Source of the DNA: Megaleporinus macrocephalus
Lineage: Eukaryota; Chordata; Actinopteri; Characiformes; Anostomidae
Direction: 5' to 3'
DNA length: 64,000 bases
Assembly (NCBI GenBank): GCA_021613375.1
Contig: CM038704.1
Span: 7,570,091 to 7,634,090, forward strand
This document shows positions 53,175 through 64,000 of the stretch, piece by piece (the stretch's first letter is position 1; every line of letters begins with the position of its first letter). Under the pieces are notes generated by a model that searched no databases, had not been told where the DNA came from, and was given only the letters and a program-made list of their open reading frames with translations. A program made the translations under genes and the position numbers.

Positions 53175-53402
53175 TTGGCTGACTTAAGTATGTGTCAGAT
53201 ACAACCAATCAAAGCTTCATTATCCTATATTAGTGTCCCTCACATGGTGCTATGGATTGGTTGTAAACTGCACAACTCACTCATAACTTTACCCTCTATC
53301 GGTAGACATGGTGTGCCCCAAGGCTTTGTTCTGGGCCCACTTCTATTTTCTTTATATATGTTTATTTATGGTTTAGCTCCCAATATTGAAACTATTATTT
53401 AA
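53175..53402 (+). pseudogene. L2-like non-LTR retrotransposon reverse-transcriptase fragment
   Basis: The 75-codon frame contains GVPQG and LGPLLFSLYM, the diagnostic block of non-LTR reverse transcriptases that precedes the catalytic YADD motif. The sequence stops shortly after (GLAPNIETII) and no YADD block follows. This block is usual in L2/CR1-type LINEs of fish. The preceding 40 residues are not clearly alignable. It is a short dead fragment of about 100 usable bases (53295-53400). Confidence 0.75.
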
Positions 53403-53448
53403 GATTATATTCAATATGCCTGCTGATAGTCAGTATCGCACCTAGGAT

Positions 53449-53484
53449 AGAAAAAAAAAAAAAAAACATATCGCTCACCCCTAG
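53449..53484. mobile_element. A-run and transposon end
   Basis: A run of about 18 A is followed by CATATCGCTCACCCCTAG, a typical teleost hAT-type terminus in reverse orientation. Confidence 0.45.
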
Positions 53485-54312
53485 TTGTCATGCTCCACAT
53501 TCAAAAGTGTCAAACAATTAATGCAGACTGGAGCACAAGCTCGGGATCCTCTGAGAGGAGGGAACATGAGCGTATACACAAACTCCAAAACGCGAGCTCT
53601 TCATCTTTCCCCTAATTAATGTTGCCTACCAATTTGATCCATTATTGATAAGCCGCCCAAAGCACACAACCAACGGTTTCCATCTTCGTCACAGGCACCG
53701 AAAAAGCCCATCCCCTCCCTCACAGCTGCTCCTCCGAGAGGCTTGAGGAGAGCAGAGCAGCTCGCAGGAAGGAGGAGGAGGAGGAGGAGGAGGCCTCGTG
53801 CACAGATGTGTTTCTTTTTTTTTCCGCAGGCATGCCGTCGAGACACGCTTTCTCAAATCTGCTCTAACATGTAGCACCTCCGTCAAAGCGAGCAGCACTT
53901 AATGAACAGAGAGACGCCGCGTACATGAGGACGGAGAACAGACTGATAACATCTGCCGTAGTAAAAGCAGCACTGGGTGACACGATGGCAGTGAAGGAAA
54001 ACAAAAGAGCCAACACGTCAATCTCCATGTGGCCACGTGATGATGTTCCCCTCCTGATAGTTCCAGAGAAGAGGGGAGTTATGTTTTTTAATTAAGGGGC
54101 TGTATTACAGAATCACTCATCCTAATCAGGGGCTGACTAACTGACAAGATTAAGTATTCTATGAATTTACTCATTACAGAGCCAGGTCTAAGTGTAATTG
54201 AGGAATTACAACATATAATTGTGATAATTAAACAAATAGATAGATAACCAGCCGGGTTGGTGACAGTGAGGTGTGCAGATGCAGTCAGCCAAGAAGCTAA
54301 CATAGCTGTTCT
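53485..54312. other. Non-repetitive intronic stretch
   Basis: 53600-54080 is unique. A GGA/GAG run at 53766-53792 creates an eight-leucine stretch on the minus strand that mimics a signal peptide (see rejected items). No gene is called. Confidence 0.35.
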
Positions 54313-55321
54313 GGGGTGCGTTTCCCAAAACGTTCATAACACTAAGTACTTTGTAACTTCATACTTAAGAACATTCTTAAAATTACGAATGTTTCCCGAA
54401 AGCTTTCGTAACTAACGTAGTACGTAAAGTCGTTTGTAAATGTAAGAGTAATCCGACCCACTCGTAACTCGGTAAGTTCTTCTTAACTCGAAGTTCACGT
54501 GCAGTTCTGTCTCAAATTGTTCTGTGCATGAACACTACACGTATTTATAAAAACATGAAGTCATAAAGATTTATAATCACTTTTGAAAGCGTAATTCCAT
54601 CACAGAAATGACATCCAACGTCAACAAATATCATATCCAACAGCTTGAATTATGTAAACAGTAAACTTAGAGAATAAACAGGTGTTTGCTTGTATCATGG
54701 TGTAGTGGGAAGCAAACTGCCCACCACTCTGAAGGTCAATACTGTGTATAAATGATTTTTTTTTTATTTCAAGGTTGAAATTATCGTAATCTCGTGAAAC
54801 AAACAGCATAAACTGCTTATAGTACAATACATTATTTGTTGAAATACACATATAAATGTACATATTTTTTATTAATTTTCTTCCAGTGTTACAGTCGTAG
54901 TAGTAAATTACTTGCGTTTGTGTGGCCGGTGTGCCGTGCTAGGAATGTTAATCATGTGCCTATTTATAGGCTTGGCGTGCTATAGAAAACAATTGCAAGC
55001 TAAATGTTTTAATTTATTTAAAAGTAATGTAAATCCTTATTTGTTATTCTTTTTTATTATAATTGTTTACATAAACATACATTTGTGGTATAATAATGAG
55101 GAAACCCATGTAAATTGGTGGTTCAGTTCTCGATTGGCAGTGCCTATTCAGGGCTGATGCGGGGGGCGGAGTCAACAAAGAGCTAATTAAAACTAGTTTG
55201 TAAGTTTGGAGACTAAGAAGGCGTTTGATAAACACTCGCAAAATTGGGGTTCTTAAAGTTCCGTCGTTCTTAAAGTTGTTTGTAAATCACGAAGATCAAT
55301 CGTTACCGGGAAACGCACCCC
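54313..55321. mobile_element. PIF/Harbinger-like element, about 1.0 kb
   Basis: The left end GGGGTGCGTTTCCCAAAACG and the reversed right end GGGGTGCGTTTCCCGGTAAC share a 15-bp terminal repeat characteristic of vertebrate Harbinger MITEs. Subterminal CTTAAGAACATTCTTAAAA and GTTCTTAAAGTTG words fit. The interior is AT-rich without a transposase. The 3-bp target duplication could not be read cleanly. Confidence 0.7.
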
Positions 55322-55867
55322 TGTTGTGTCTAAAACTTTGAAAGTATTGTATTCTTAGGATATGATGCATAACTAACGCTGCGTTCACATATTGGTGGTA
55401 GACGTGAAACAGCTAATCGAATGTTCCATTGTTTTCAATAGAGTTGTAGCAGCAACATGCTGCAGACTGCAGGGGTGAGGGGAACGCTCTGTCAAAAGTT
55501 TAGTTTTTGCAGTGATAAAATAAATTGGATGTTGATTTCATGAGTCATGGACTTCAAACGTCTTGACTGCCAAACAAACCCAACTTAGTTAATGGAATAA
55601 AAATGTAAAAGTGCCATCCTCCTGTGCTTGTCCACCTTAAAATAAACAATATACACGGCTAAAGAAGGAACTCTTATTCTGTTACGCAGGCTGTCCTAAA
55701 TTCAGTAACTAAAGATTTCTTAACGTTAATTTCTTAACCTTATTGTGCTGTTGACAATAGTGGCACTACTTCCTTAATAGTATAAATAGTATAAATTAAT
55801 TGTCTTGTGTATTTAGGTTTTGTATATTTATTGTCTGGTGTACGTTTTAAAGGTTCTCCACTGTTTG
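55322..55867. other. Intronic stretch
   Basis: Ordinary AT-rich sequence with no recognised feature. Confidence 0.3.
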
Positions 55868-56181
55868 ACTAATGTGGTAAACGTACAAGGAACACTCAAC
55901 CTACCATCACTAAAAACATTAGTGTTTATATGTTTATATAACGTCCTGGTTTCTGAATCCAAAATGTAGCCAGACACCTGCTTTCAAGTTCTGGGGCGCC
56001 TTCACTTGTGCTCCAGCCATGCTTAACTGATGTGCATCCGCAGCCAGATCTCGTTGCGCGAAAAACAATGGCTGGAATGCTTATTTTAAAGGTCGATCTC
56101 GGGTTTATACGAATCGATATCGGATTATTCAAATGAAAATCAATTTGAATTGAAAAATCTTTTTTTTTAAACACACCCCTA
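55868..56181 (+). mobile_element. hAT-like fragment related to 9421-10961
   Basis: 55868-55935 matches 10208-10275 (CTAATGTGGTAAACGTACAA and CACTAAAAACATTAGTG). 56080-56181 matches the right end of that element (GGGTTTATACGAATCGATAT, then ACACCCCTA). The middle is rearranged and the left end is missing. Confidence 0.75.
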
Positions 56182-57624
56182 ATAATAATAATAATAATAA
56201 TAATAATGAACTTAAAACTGAGAACTTAGGATTATATTATGAAGCTCCGACACTCTACAGGTCAACACAGCCATGCAAAGCTATTGGTTTAGTTATGCAT
56301 TATGATATCAGTATCATAATCAGTAGATATTTTAATGTTTAGGTTTGGTTGATTTTTCAAAATGTTATCTGTCACTAAAATATCTGTGTTTGATTAATTT
56401 TACTACATATGCAACACCTTATAAAAAGTGCTACACTTCTTCATAATGCTAATTCAGGTGTTTTCCCAATTTCTATCTTTTAAAAGTGTTCACGTATCAG
56501 CGTTGACAATGGCATCAGCAAATTTGTACAGAAAAAGCATCGTCTCACAATTCCCAGATCGGCGCCAGAGATGAAAACGCATTCGCCTGGAAGTCTGCAG
56601 CGCAAAATCATTTATTACAGTAAATTCTATTGAAATGAATGTAATTTGTCTGCTGAAGCTTCACCTGCGAACACTGCTGCGACTGGGCCTTTTCGAATAT
56701 TTCTGTAATACAGCCCCAGTTTCTTTACTAAACTCCAATTCTCCCCACAGCGAAGTCAAATGAGACCATGATAAGGACAAAAGACTCCAGGTTTCTGAAG
56801 CAGCGTTATCTTCCAAAGCTGGAAAATAAAATACATCACTTATCAAGCCTGGCTGCTCTCCCGTGTTTTATCTCCTTTAGGAACTTTGTAACCTCCCAGC
56901 TCTCACAGCCGGCCTGCCGAGGAAAGTTGGAGCAACAAATTAAAATCATACGAGCACTTCTGCTGTGACCACGACTGCGAGGCTGCTCGGGGCGATAGCA
57001 GTTCTCTTTGGAACTTTAGAAGAAGACTTCAACATCTAAATGTGCATTCAGCAGGCTTGGGAAGCGGAGAGCACACCAACAGCGGCTAAACGCTGAAGCC
57101 TGAGCTTCTCCTGCACTGTGTAAGGTCTTAGTTAGAACATATTAAATTTACTGTCATCTTAGTAGGTTTAATTACATCAGCGATAAGCAGCATATGTCTT
57201 CCAGAGTCCCTTGTTTTTTCCTTTCCCGCCGGCAGCGCATCTGAGCGAGCGGACAAATACCCGGTCTGGAACTAAACCTATTAAATCCAGTTCAATAAAC
57301 ACGGAGAACAGCTCAGATAGCTTTAATTAATCCAGCGATCGATGCAGACTAATAGAGACATTCTACCCCCACCCGTGTATCTTGTTGTGTCCTCCCGCCA
57401 AATCTAACCAGATGGCACCGTGACATGACTGTAACTTTTAAATGAGACATATTTTAGTTCTCTGAAAGACTATCAATCAAATAACACCTTAATTCAGCGT
57501 GAACATTGTGTTTCAGGCTCTCATCATCTGTCTGTAAAGCTTATTGTTGCAATGCTGAATTTGTATATGATCTAAGCTCTCATTGACGGCCACAGTAGAG
57601 ATGGTGGGGTAGGGGGTGTGGCCA
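56182..57624. other. Non-repetitive intronic stretch
   Basis: A short (AAT)n follows the transposon end (56181-56207). 56500-57600 is unique and AT/GC-balanced with no gene recognised, and is a candidate for conserved non-coding sequence. Confidence 0.35.
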
Positions 57625-58954
57625 GGTCCTTCATATATTCACTGTATAACCACACCCACTCACCCAGCCTTCATACTCTCACTGTATAACCACACCCACT
57701 CACCCAGCCTTTATACTCTCACTGTATAACCACACCCACTCACCCAGCCTTTATACTCTCACTGTATAACCACACCCACTCACCCAGCCTTCATACTCTC
57801 ACTGTATAACCACACCCACTCACCCAGCCTTCATACTCTCACTGTATAACCACACCCACTCACCCAGCCTTCATACTCTCACTGTATAACCACACCCACT
57901 CACCCAGCCTTCATACTCTCACTGTATAACCACACCCACTCAGCCAGCCTTCATACTCTTACTGTATAACACTCACCCAGCCTTCATACTCTCACTGTAT
58001 AACCACACCCACTCACCCAGCCTTCATACTCTCACTGTATAACCACACCCACTCACCCAGCCTTCATACTGTCACTGTATAACCACACCCACTCACCCAG
58101 CCTTCATACTCTCACTGTATAACCACACCCACTCACCCAGCCTTCATACTCTCACTGTATAACCACACCCACTCACCCAGCCTTCATATGGTCACTGTAT
58201 AACCACACCCACTCACCCAGTCTTCATATGGTCACTGTATAACCACACCCACTCACCTAGCCTTCATACTGTCACTGTATAACCACACCCACTCACCCAG
58301 CCTTCATACTCTCACTGTATAACCACACCCACTCACCCAGCCTTCATACTCTCACTGTATAACCACACCCACTCACCCAGCCTTCATACTCTCACTGTAT
58401 AACCACACCCACTCACCCAGCCTTCATATGGTCACTGTATAACCACACCCACTCACCCAGTCTTCATATGGTCACTGTATAACCACACCCACTCACCTAG
58501 CCTTCATACTGTCACTGTATAACCACACCCACTCACCCAGCCTTCATACTCTCACTGTATAACCACACCCACTCACCCAGCCTTCATACTCTCACTGTAT
58601 AACCACACCCACTCACCCAGCCTTCATATGGTCACTGTATAACCACACCCACTCACCCAGTCTTCATATGGTCACTGTATAACCACACCCACTCACCTAG
58701 CCTTCATACTGTCACTGTATAACCACACCCACTCACCCAGCCTTCATACTCTCACTGTATAACCACACCCACTCACCCAGCCTTCATACTCTCACTGTAT
58801 AACCACACCCACTCACCCAGCCTTCATACTCTCACTGTATAACTACACCCACTGACCCAGCCTTCATACTCTCACTGTATAACCACACCCACTCACCCAG
58901 CCTTCATACTCTCACTGTATAACTACACCCACTCACCCAGCCTTCATACTCTCC
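57625..58954. repeat. 40-bp minisatellite, about 33 units, with CACCC boxes
   Basis: The unit contains CTTCATACTCTCACTGTATA then ACCACACCCACTCACCCAGC. The period is 40 bp almost throughout, with one shortened unit near 57967 that lost CCACACCC. A three-unit block marked by TATGGTCACT, AGTCTTCATATGG and CACCTAGCC recurs at about 58185, 58425 and 58625. CCACACCCA in almost every unit matches the CACCC-box core bound by KLF/SP factors. Confidence 0.97.
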
Positions 58955-61143
58955 TTTAAAAGATGTTATCAGATGGAAATCTGATAGAACAAGAAGTGTT
59001 CGTTCCATATCTAACTGAGAACCATCTACTGGTGGAACGCTGCTTGTTGCATTCCCCATCGAGAGCAACGAGAAAGCGTGTTGGAAAGATGTTAGCTCTC
59101 CCCGAGGCAGACAGATCCAGTCGGAGCATATAGGGAGGGAAGAGGAGGCAGCATGAGCTGATTGGCCGCATGCACTGCCTCAGATGAAACCTTGCTCGGC
59201 TAGTCAGTTCAAATTACACCGCAGAGACTTGACATGGGCACAGAGCGGGACAGGAAACTCGCAATAACGCGCTAAACTCGTTCTCTACCTTCCGTCGGCT
59301 TTCCCAGACAAGTTCCCGACAGGCTAACCCACACGCCACGCTCCTCAAGCTGCAGCTCATTCAATTTAGCAGCTCCGTCAAGCTAAGCTAATGGCTGCCT
59401 TCAAAGCCTCACCTGAATCTAGTACCGCTGTCACCTTCAGACACTCACAGTCTTCTCCTATCCATCAGATGCATAAGAAAGGTGGACGGCCTAGTGAATG
59501 GGCATTGATTTCTCCAGTCTGGTCACCTTACCAAGCCAGCGCATACCAACTAGACCACACAAAAGAGTTCTTACATGCAGCACCGTGCTAAGAACGTCCT
59601 TCACTTCTTTATTCACCAGTTAAAAATAGAATTGTGCAGACATCAGATATATATATATAAAGGAAAAGCTTCAACTACAGGGAAAATAGGACTCCTAACA
59701 ACCACCTGGAAGACCTGATACACCACCAAAACTGTCCCCAACAGATAAACAGTACTTAAAGCAAGAGGGGGAAAACTTCAAGCTTCTTTCTTGCTTGAGA
59801 TCTGAAAGCATCTGCAGGTGCTTCTGTCCAGAATGATTTTCTTCAGGTATGCGATGAGGCAAGTGGTGTTGCCCATCACCAGAGCATATGGGAGCATGAG
59901 GGGGGAAATTACCTTACTGCCATCCTTTAGCCAAAGGAGTATGTGTATTTTTCCACCAACCTACCCTTTTTTTCCACTACGCCTCACACTACCTGGGGTC
60001 TTCGTGACCCCTTCATGTGAAATCGGCCAAGCATCATAGCAACGAATGAATAACTCGTATATAAGGGCTGCTTTGTCTGGAAATAAGAGATAATCCACAT
60101 ACTTGAAGGCACAGAAATGTCCAGAGCTTATATTTGCTGCTCTAACCAGTAATCAGATAAAGGACACGTAGCTAGCTTGTTAAATACCTCAGCTGTTGAA
60201 GAGTCTTCAGCACCGTCAGGGCGAGCTGCACCCACACCAAGGAAGTAGAGAGTTTAGGCCTTGCAGGAACACGCTTTCACTTAAGGATTCTCACCGACGT
60301 TGGCACGTTTGCCAGGCACGAGTAGGACGTGTTGTGTTGCTCATGTGGGTTTTGACACCTTCTTCGTCCTTTAAAACAGCACGTGGGGGAGCGGGGACTA
60401 AACTCTCGGATCTGACTCACCAAAACCACATTTCACACTTCCAGTCGCTGAATCTCAGTTAAACGCTGCCATTAAAAAACAGCGCTTGCTGGACGCCTGT
60501 GCGCGCCAAACTTTCGGCTCTCTGCGGACAAGGAGAAAGTACAGCATGCCGTGCCAGAGCCGGAATTCTTGGCATTTTCCATTCCCTTGTGGGTTTTCGC
60601 AGACACGCGGTCTATTCGTTTCCCGCATCTCTGGTTGACAATGACTGGCCAAAACAAACGCGAAAGGCTTGCCCACTTAAGAGAGAAAAGCAAAAATATC
60701 CTAAATTTCCTACGATAAAAAAAGTGGCTGACATGGCGTGTCAGGGTTCTCCCAAAGACGGGAGCCATAGAGTTGGCAGAGATGATTTCTCAGGAGGAAT
60801 TCAAAAATGGTTCATGTTAGACAAACGTAATGAGATTTCCAGTGCAGTGGTGCTGATGGGAACCAGGGGTCACTGTGTCTATAAATACAGGCACTTTATT
60901 TACTATCAAAACCACCACAATTTTAAAGTATTTAATAAAAAGAATATATATATGTACATGATACACATCTCTAACTCTGTTGGAGGGCTGACCATCAGGG
61001 CCTCCTCCTCACCCATCACCAGCCAGCTCTCCTGCCCATTTGTGTCAACTGCTACACCCTCAGTTACATCACTGTGCCATCCAGATACACCAGCATTGAG
61101 ATAGGATGGGACTGTTTCAGCTCACGTCCACTTCACATAAAGA
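58955..61143. other. Non-repetitive intronic stretch
   Basis: No gene was recognised in 2.2 kb. The longest frame (60499-61104, 201 codons) crosses AT-rich sequence late in its length, shows no domain and has no matching splice signals. 58960-59400 and 60180-60780 have balanced composition and some CpGs. A short TA run lies at 59648-59657. Confidence 0.35.
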
Positions 61144-61243
61144 CTCAGTCAGGGACTGCCTCAGTCAGGGACTGCCTCTGTCAGGGACTGCCTCAGTCAG
61201 AGACTGCCTCAGTCAGGGACTGCCTCAGTCAGGGACTGCCTCC
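61144..61243 (+). repeat. 16-bp minisatellite, 6 units
   Basis: CAGTCAGGGACTGCCT is repeated six times with single-base variants (CTGTCAGG, CAGTCAGAG). Confidence 0.95.
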
Positions 61244-62299
61244 ACCTGTGCAGCTTCTAAAGCTTTGCTATCCAGATTTTAAACAGAGACTCTTTTCTTT
61301 GGTGTTTAGTTTATTAAACTGTAAATACTGTTTGACCAGAGGAGGACGGGTCTCCCCTTGTGAGTCTTGGCTCTCAGTGCTGAGAATGATCCACCACCCA
61401 TATAATACCTGTTCTGTGGTGGTCCTAACCACTGAAGAACAGGGTAACGAGGTATATATAGAAACAGATGGACTACAGTCTGCAACTCCTATATGGTCTT
61501 TATAGATTTAATGTTACATGCATCAAACTCTTCAGACGTCTGGTTACCATCACCAACACTATAAACAATTCTGGCTCACTAGAATGGAGTGTTTCACAGC
61601 AAACCTCTCTGAATGACTTTATTTGCATCTCAACCTTTAAATGGTGCAGATATTCCAGGAAACATGGTGTTTTTACCTGCTGAAGACTGTCATATCAGCT
61701 GTTACGTTCATCCAACCTACATTCAAACTTGGCACAGCTCAGGTTTCATCAATCCACCTGGAGGTTTTTCTTAATAAACCTTACTGCTGGAGCACAAAGC
61801 ACAGAGGCTAAGACAACAGTTCCTGGCTATGTGAGACTCTGCAGTAGTCTGCAGAATCCTTCCCCTCATCTGAGTGAATGAGGATGCTTTGCATATTAAT
61901 CCCCTGATGGAATGTCTAGAAGGCAACCCGAGGCCCGGTATTGACATTAATCTCTATCCTGCATGGGCAGAATCAGGTGGACTGCCTTAGTGAAAAGGGC
62001 AGTGCTGAACTCCTCACTTCGTCTTTTTTCTCTCCCCCCAGAGACGCAGCAGAGAGGTTCAGTGTGCTTCAGGGAGAGCGATATAGTCTCTTACGTCTGC
62101 CGCTTCGGAAACATTCACTTTAATATGACAGCTATGGTTTCCAGGTTAGAGAAAAAAAGAGAGAGCTGGAGAGGCACTGTGTTACAATGAGGCAAGACTG
62201 TCCTGCAGGGCAGCGTTGATCAGACATAATAACACTACATAAATAGTTTACAGAGGCTGTTTCTAATAGGCGTCGTCTGTCATCAGGGATGCTCCTCGC
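61244..62299. other. Non-repetitive intronic stretch
   Basis: No gene was recognised. The open frames at 61074-61505 and 61941-62190 have no known domain. Confidence 0.3.
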
Positions 62300-62775
62300 T
62301 GTAGATGGCTCTTTGAGGGTTCTTTGGCAAAGACAGTGGTTCTCTATAGAACTATGAACACAGTTATATGGTTCTGTAGAGCACCAAAAATTACATTGTC
62401 AAGCTTGTGATGAAAACAGAACCCACTTTGGTGCTATACGGAACCATATCCTCACTGTCCAAAGAAAAACATGCATCTCGATTTTCATTTTTATATATTA
62501 TTTGAACATAATATATATCATGTATATGGGATGGAAATGGTTCAAAGTAGCTTGGAAAATTCTGGTTCCATTGACTCTCCTATAAAGTTGCCATTTTGTA
62601 GATACATTCATTAGACAGTGATGATATACAACATATTCTCCATCTAAAAAATATTTCCACATGCAAAGCATAATGTTTTTCAGTGTTTATGGTTCTATAT
62701 AGAACTATTGGCTTTATTATAAAACCCATAAAGAACCATAATTTTCAAGACTAGTTGTGAAAAAGTATGTCAATG
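62300..62775 (+). mobile_element. GAACC-rich dispersed repeat (MITE-like), copy 2
   Basis: GAGGGTTCTTTGGCAAAGAC, GTTCTCTATAGAACTATG and TAAAACCCATAAAGAACC, together with the inner TGGTTCCATTGACTCTCC and ATTAGACAGTGATG, parallel the copy at 60-915 in the same orientation. Confidence 0.6.
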
Positions 62776-62851
62776 AAATTCATAGTAAGTCAATTTTGAA
62801 ATACTAAGCCAATGTGTTCAGTGTTTATGTGTAGAATACACTACTGTGCAA

Positions 62852-63782
62852 ATTAGAGATGGACCGATCAGCCGATCACCTTCCAGCACGATTGGCCGAT
62901 AGCAGATTTCAATAGAGGGCGGGGCTATATGTAGTTATTAGCGCAAGCAAGTCATGAAACATGGTCTAAACTGCTTTATTACCATTTTTAACGAGCTCAT
63001 GTGAAACAGGATCATATTTTTAACTAAATTAACAGTAAATAAACAAAGTAAATCAAACAAATATCACCAATACTGCAATCATTACATTTAGACCCTTAAT
63101 TTAAAACTAAAAAAGCTAATTAAATAAAAGTCATTAAACACAGACTCTTATTTTAAACAACAATCTGTAATCATTAAATGTAGATCTTGAATTGTTGCTG
63201 CCGTTCTGTTTGTACCGGTCAGATCTGGTCTGTAGGTGTTCTGGGTTATTTGCTTTGTGCTAGCTGTGCGTGCTAGCTCTGCTGTTTGCTGATACTCACT
63301 GTGGTCAGCTGCGTGCAGTGCCGTATCAGATTAGTAGTTAAATATCTTCGTTTTGGTTCCTCAATGAGCGCGCTGATTTTACTAATTTTAAAAAACGTCC
63401 TGGATGAGTCTGAGTCACACACGGTAAACAATGCCAGTTGGACGACATGCTTTCTCTCAGCGCATGCGGTGAATGCCGTAACCTGTTCTCGCGAGGCCGC
63501 TGCTTTGGCTGAAAACGAAAGGGTGTGTGTTTCCACCTAGCGGTTCAGATAGGAATTGCAGGGAGCTAGCTGGAATAACAGAAATTAGGCTCATTGGTTT
63601 AACGGCATCGGTCGGGATCGGCTAAACTGGAGAAATATCGGCCGATTTTTAATCAAAATATGTGATCGGCCGATATTTCTCCAGTTTAGCCGATCCCGAC
63701 CGATGCCGTTAAACCAATGAGCCTAATTTCTGTTTCTAATTTCTAATTTCCGATACATAGTCGATCGATCCTTCCATCTCTA
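62852..63782 (-). mobile_element. hAT-like element, copy B, 931 bp, perfect 8-bp target duplication
   Basis: Ends are TAGAGATGGACCGATCAG and, reversed, TAGAGATGGAAGGATCGA. GTGCAAAT lies outside both ends (62844-62851 and 63783-63790). The element is the reverse complement of the family copy at 51429-52320. It carries an internal 70-bp perfect palindrome near one end. No transposase frame is present. Confidence 0.93.
63577..63734. repeat. Perfect 70-bp inverted repeat with 18-bp loop
   Basis: Arms 63577-63646 and 63665-63734 are exactly complementary base for base, including ATTAGGCTCATTGGTTTAAC and its complement. The loop is TTTTAATCAAAATATGTG. Copy A of the same element at 51429 has only one arm equivalent. 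Confidence 0.97.
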
Positions 63783-63929
63783 GTGCAAATGTCTTGTTCA
63801 GACTGCCAGCCCAAATCCAACATTTGGCATATCCAGATTGATTTTTGATATGGCAAACGTTGAATTTGGGCTGGCAGTCTAAACAAGCCCTAACAACTAC
63901 TTGATTGTAAGCAGGTTAATATCAGATCC

Positions 63930-63931
<2 letters not shown>

Positions 63932-63978
<47 letters not shown>
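63932..63978. repeat. (TA)n microsatellite at the right edge
   Basis: The TA run is followed by TAGTGATGGAAGGGCTGGGA, which resembles the start of another hAT-type element cut by the window edge. Confidence 0.95.
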
Positions 63979-63983
<5 letters not shown>

Positions 63984-64000
63984 GGAAGGGCTGGGACTCA

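Larger units (their letters stand above)
50485..64000 (-). other. ptprt: Intron of ptprt upstream of the MAM exon (partial)
   Basis: This is sequence 5' of the MAM exon in gene orientation. The acceptor tract (plus-strand 50485-50505) is short and TG/C-rich. No signal-peptide exon or promoter was recognised to the right edge, so the first exon is presumably outside the window. Confidence 0.6.

Noticed and set aside
53616..53846. Minus-strand frame with a charged start and eight leucines, resembling a signal-peptide exon upstream of the MAM exon
   Set aside because: The leucines come from a GGA microsatellite, KKKK precedes them, and the nearest donor (GCT|GTGAGG) is phase 0 whereas the MAM exon needs phase 1.
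60499..61104. 201-codon plus-strand frame
   Set aside because: Low-complexity tail, no recognisable domain, no supporting splice or promoter signals.

Overview
The window looks like a piece of a teleost fish nuclear genome. It is AT-rich and intron-like, with almost no coding sequence and a dense load of tandem arrays, TA/CA microsatellites and DNA-transposon remnants, many of types familiar from teleosts. I cannot name the species. The only protein-coding exon I can defend is on the minus strand at 50359-50484. It has a clean splice acceptor and donor and encodes the start of a MAM domain that closely matches the receptor tyrosine phosphatase PTPRT (R2B family, RPTP-rho). If so, the window lies inside ptprt, read right to left: 50485-64000 is intron upstream of this exon and 1-50358 is intron downstream of it. 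Very large 5' introns are usual in this family, so the lack of other genes is expected.

Layout. 1-915 is a GAACC-rich dispersed repeat, with relatives at 11.5 kb and 62.3 kb. 1848-8207 is a 6.4 kb satellite of a 20-bp unit. 9421-10961 is a hAT-like transposon with a 43-bp minisatellite inside. 12453-13180 is a dispersed element whose inverted copy lies at 30905-31701. 14271-15694 is a 0.7 kb tandem duplication. 16774-20008 is a 25-bp satellite carrying telomere-like CCCTAA motifs. 22706-25959 is a 61-bp minisatellite whose every unit looks like a 3' splice site, ending in a micro-exon-like segment. 27456-33687 mixes a short hAT-like element, a Tc1-like MITE and long TA/CA tracts. 35136-37176 is a hAT-like element largely made of three unrelated tandem arrays. 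38509-41880 is a 2.3 kb duplication with 11-bp TAGCATG arrays. 42830-43150 is CpG-dense. 43647-44211 is another hAT-like insertion. 51429-53480 is a nest of a hAT-like copy, a solo LTR and an L2-like reverse-transcriptase scrap. 54313-55321 is a Harbinger-like element. 57625-58954 is a 40-bp array with a CACCC box in every unit. 62852-63782 is a hAT-like element with a 70-bp perfect palindrome.

There is no operon-like or multi-gene system here. The biology visible is one giant-intron gene and the repeats that inflate its introns: roughly 17 kb of the 64 kb is tandem repeat. Four hAT-like insertions have perfect 8-bp target duplications, a fifth matches at 7 of 8 bases, and one solo LTR has a perfect 5-bp duplication, so those boundaries are firm. 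Family names for the older repeats are from memory of teleost repeats and are less certain.
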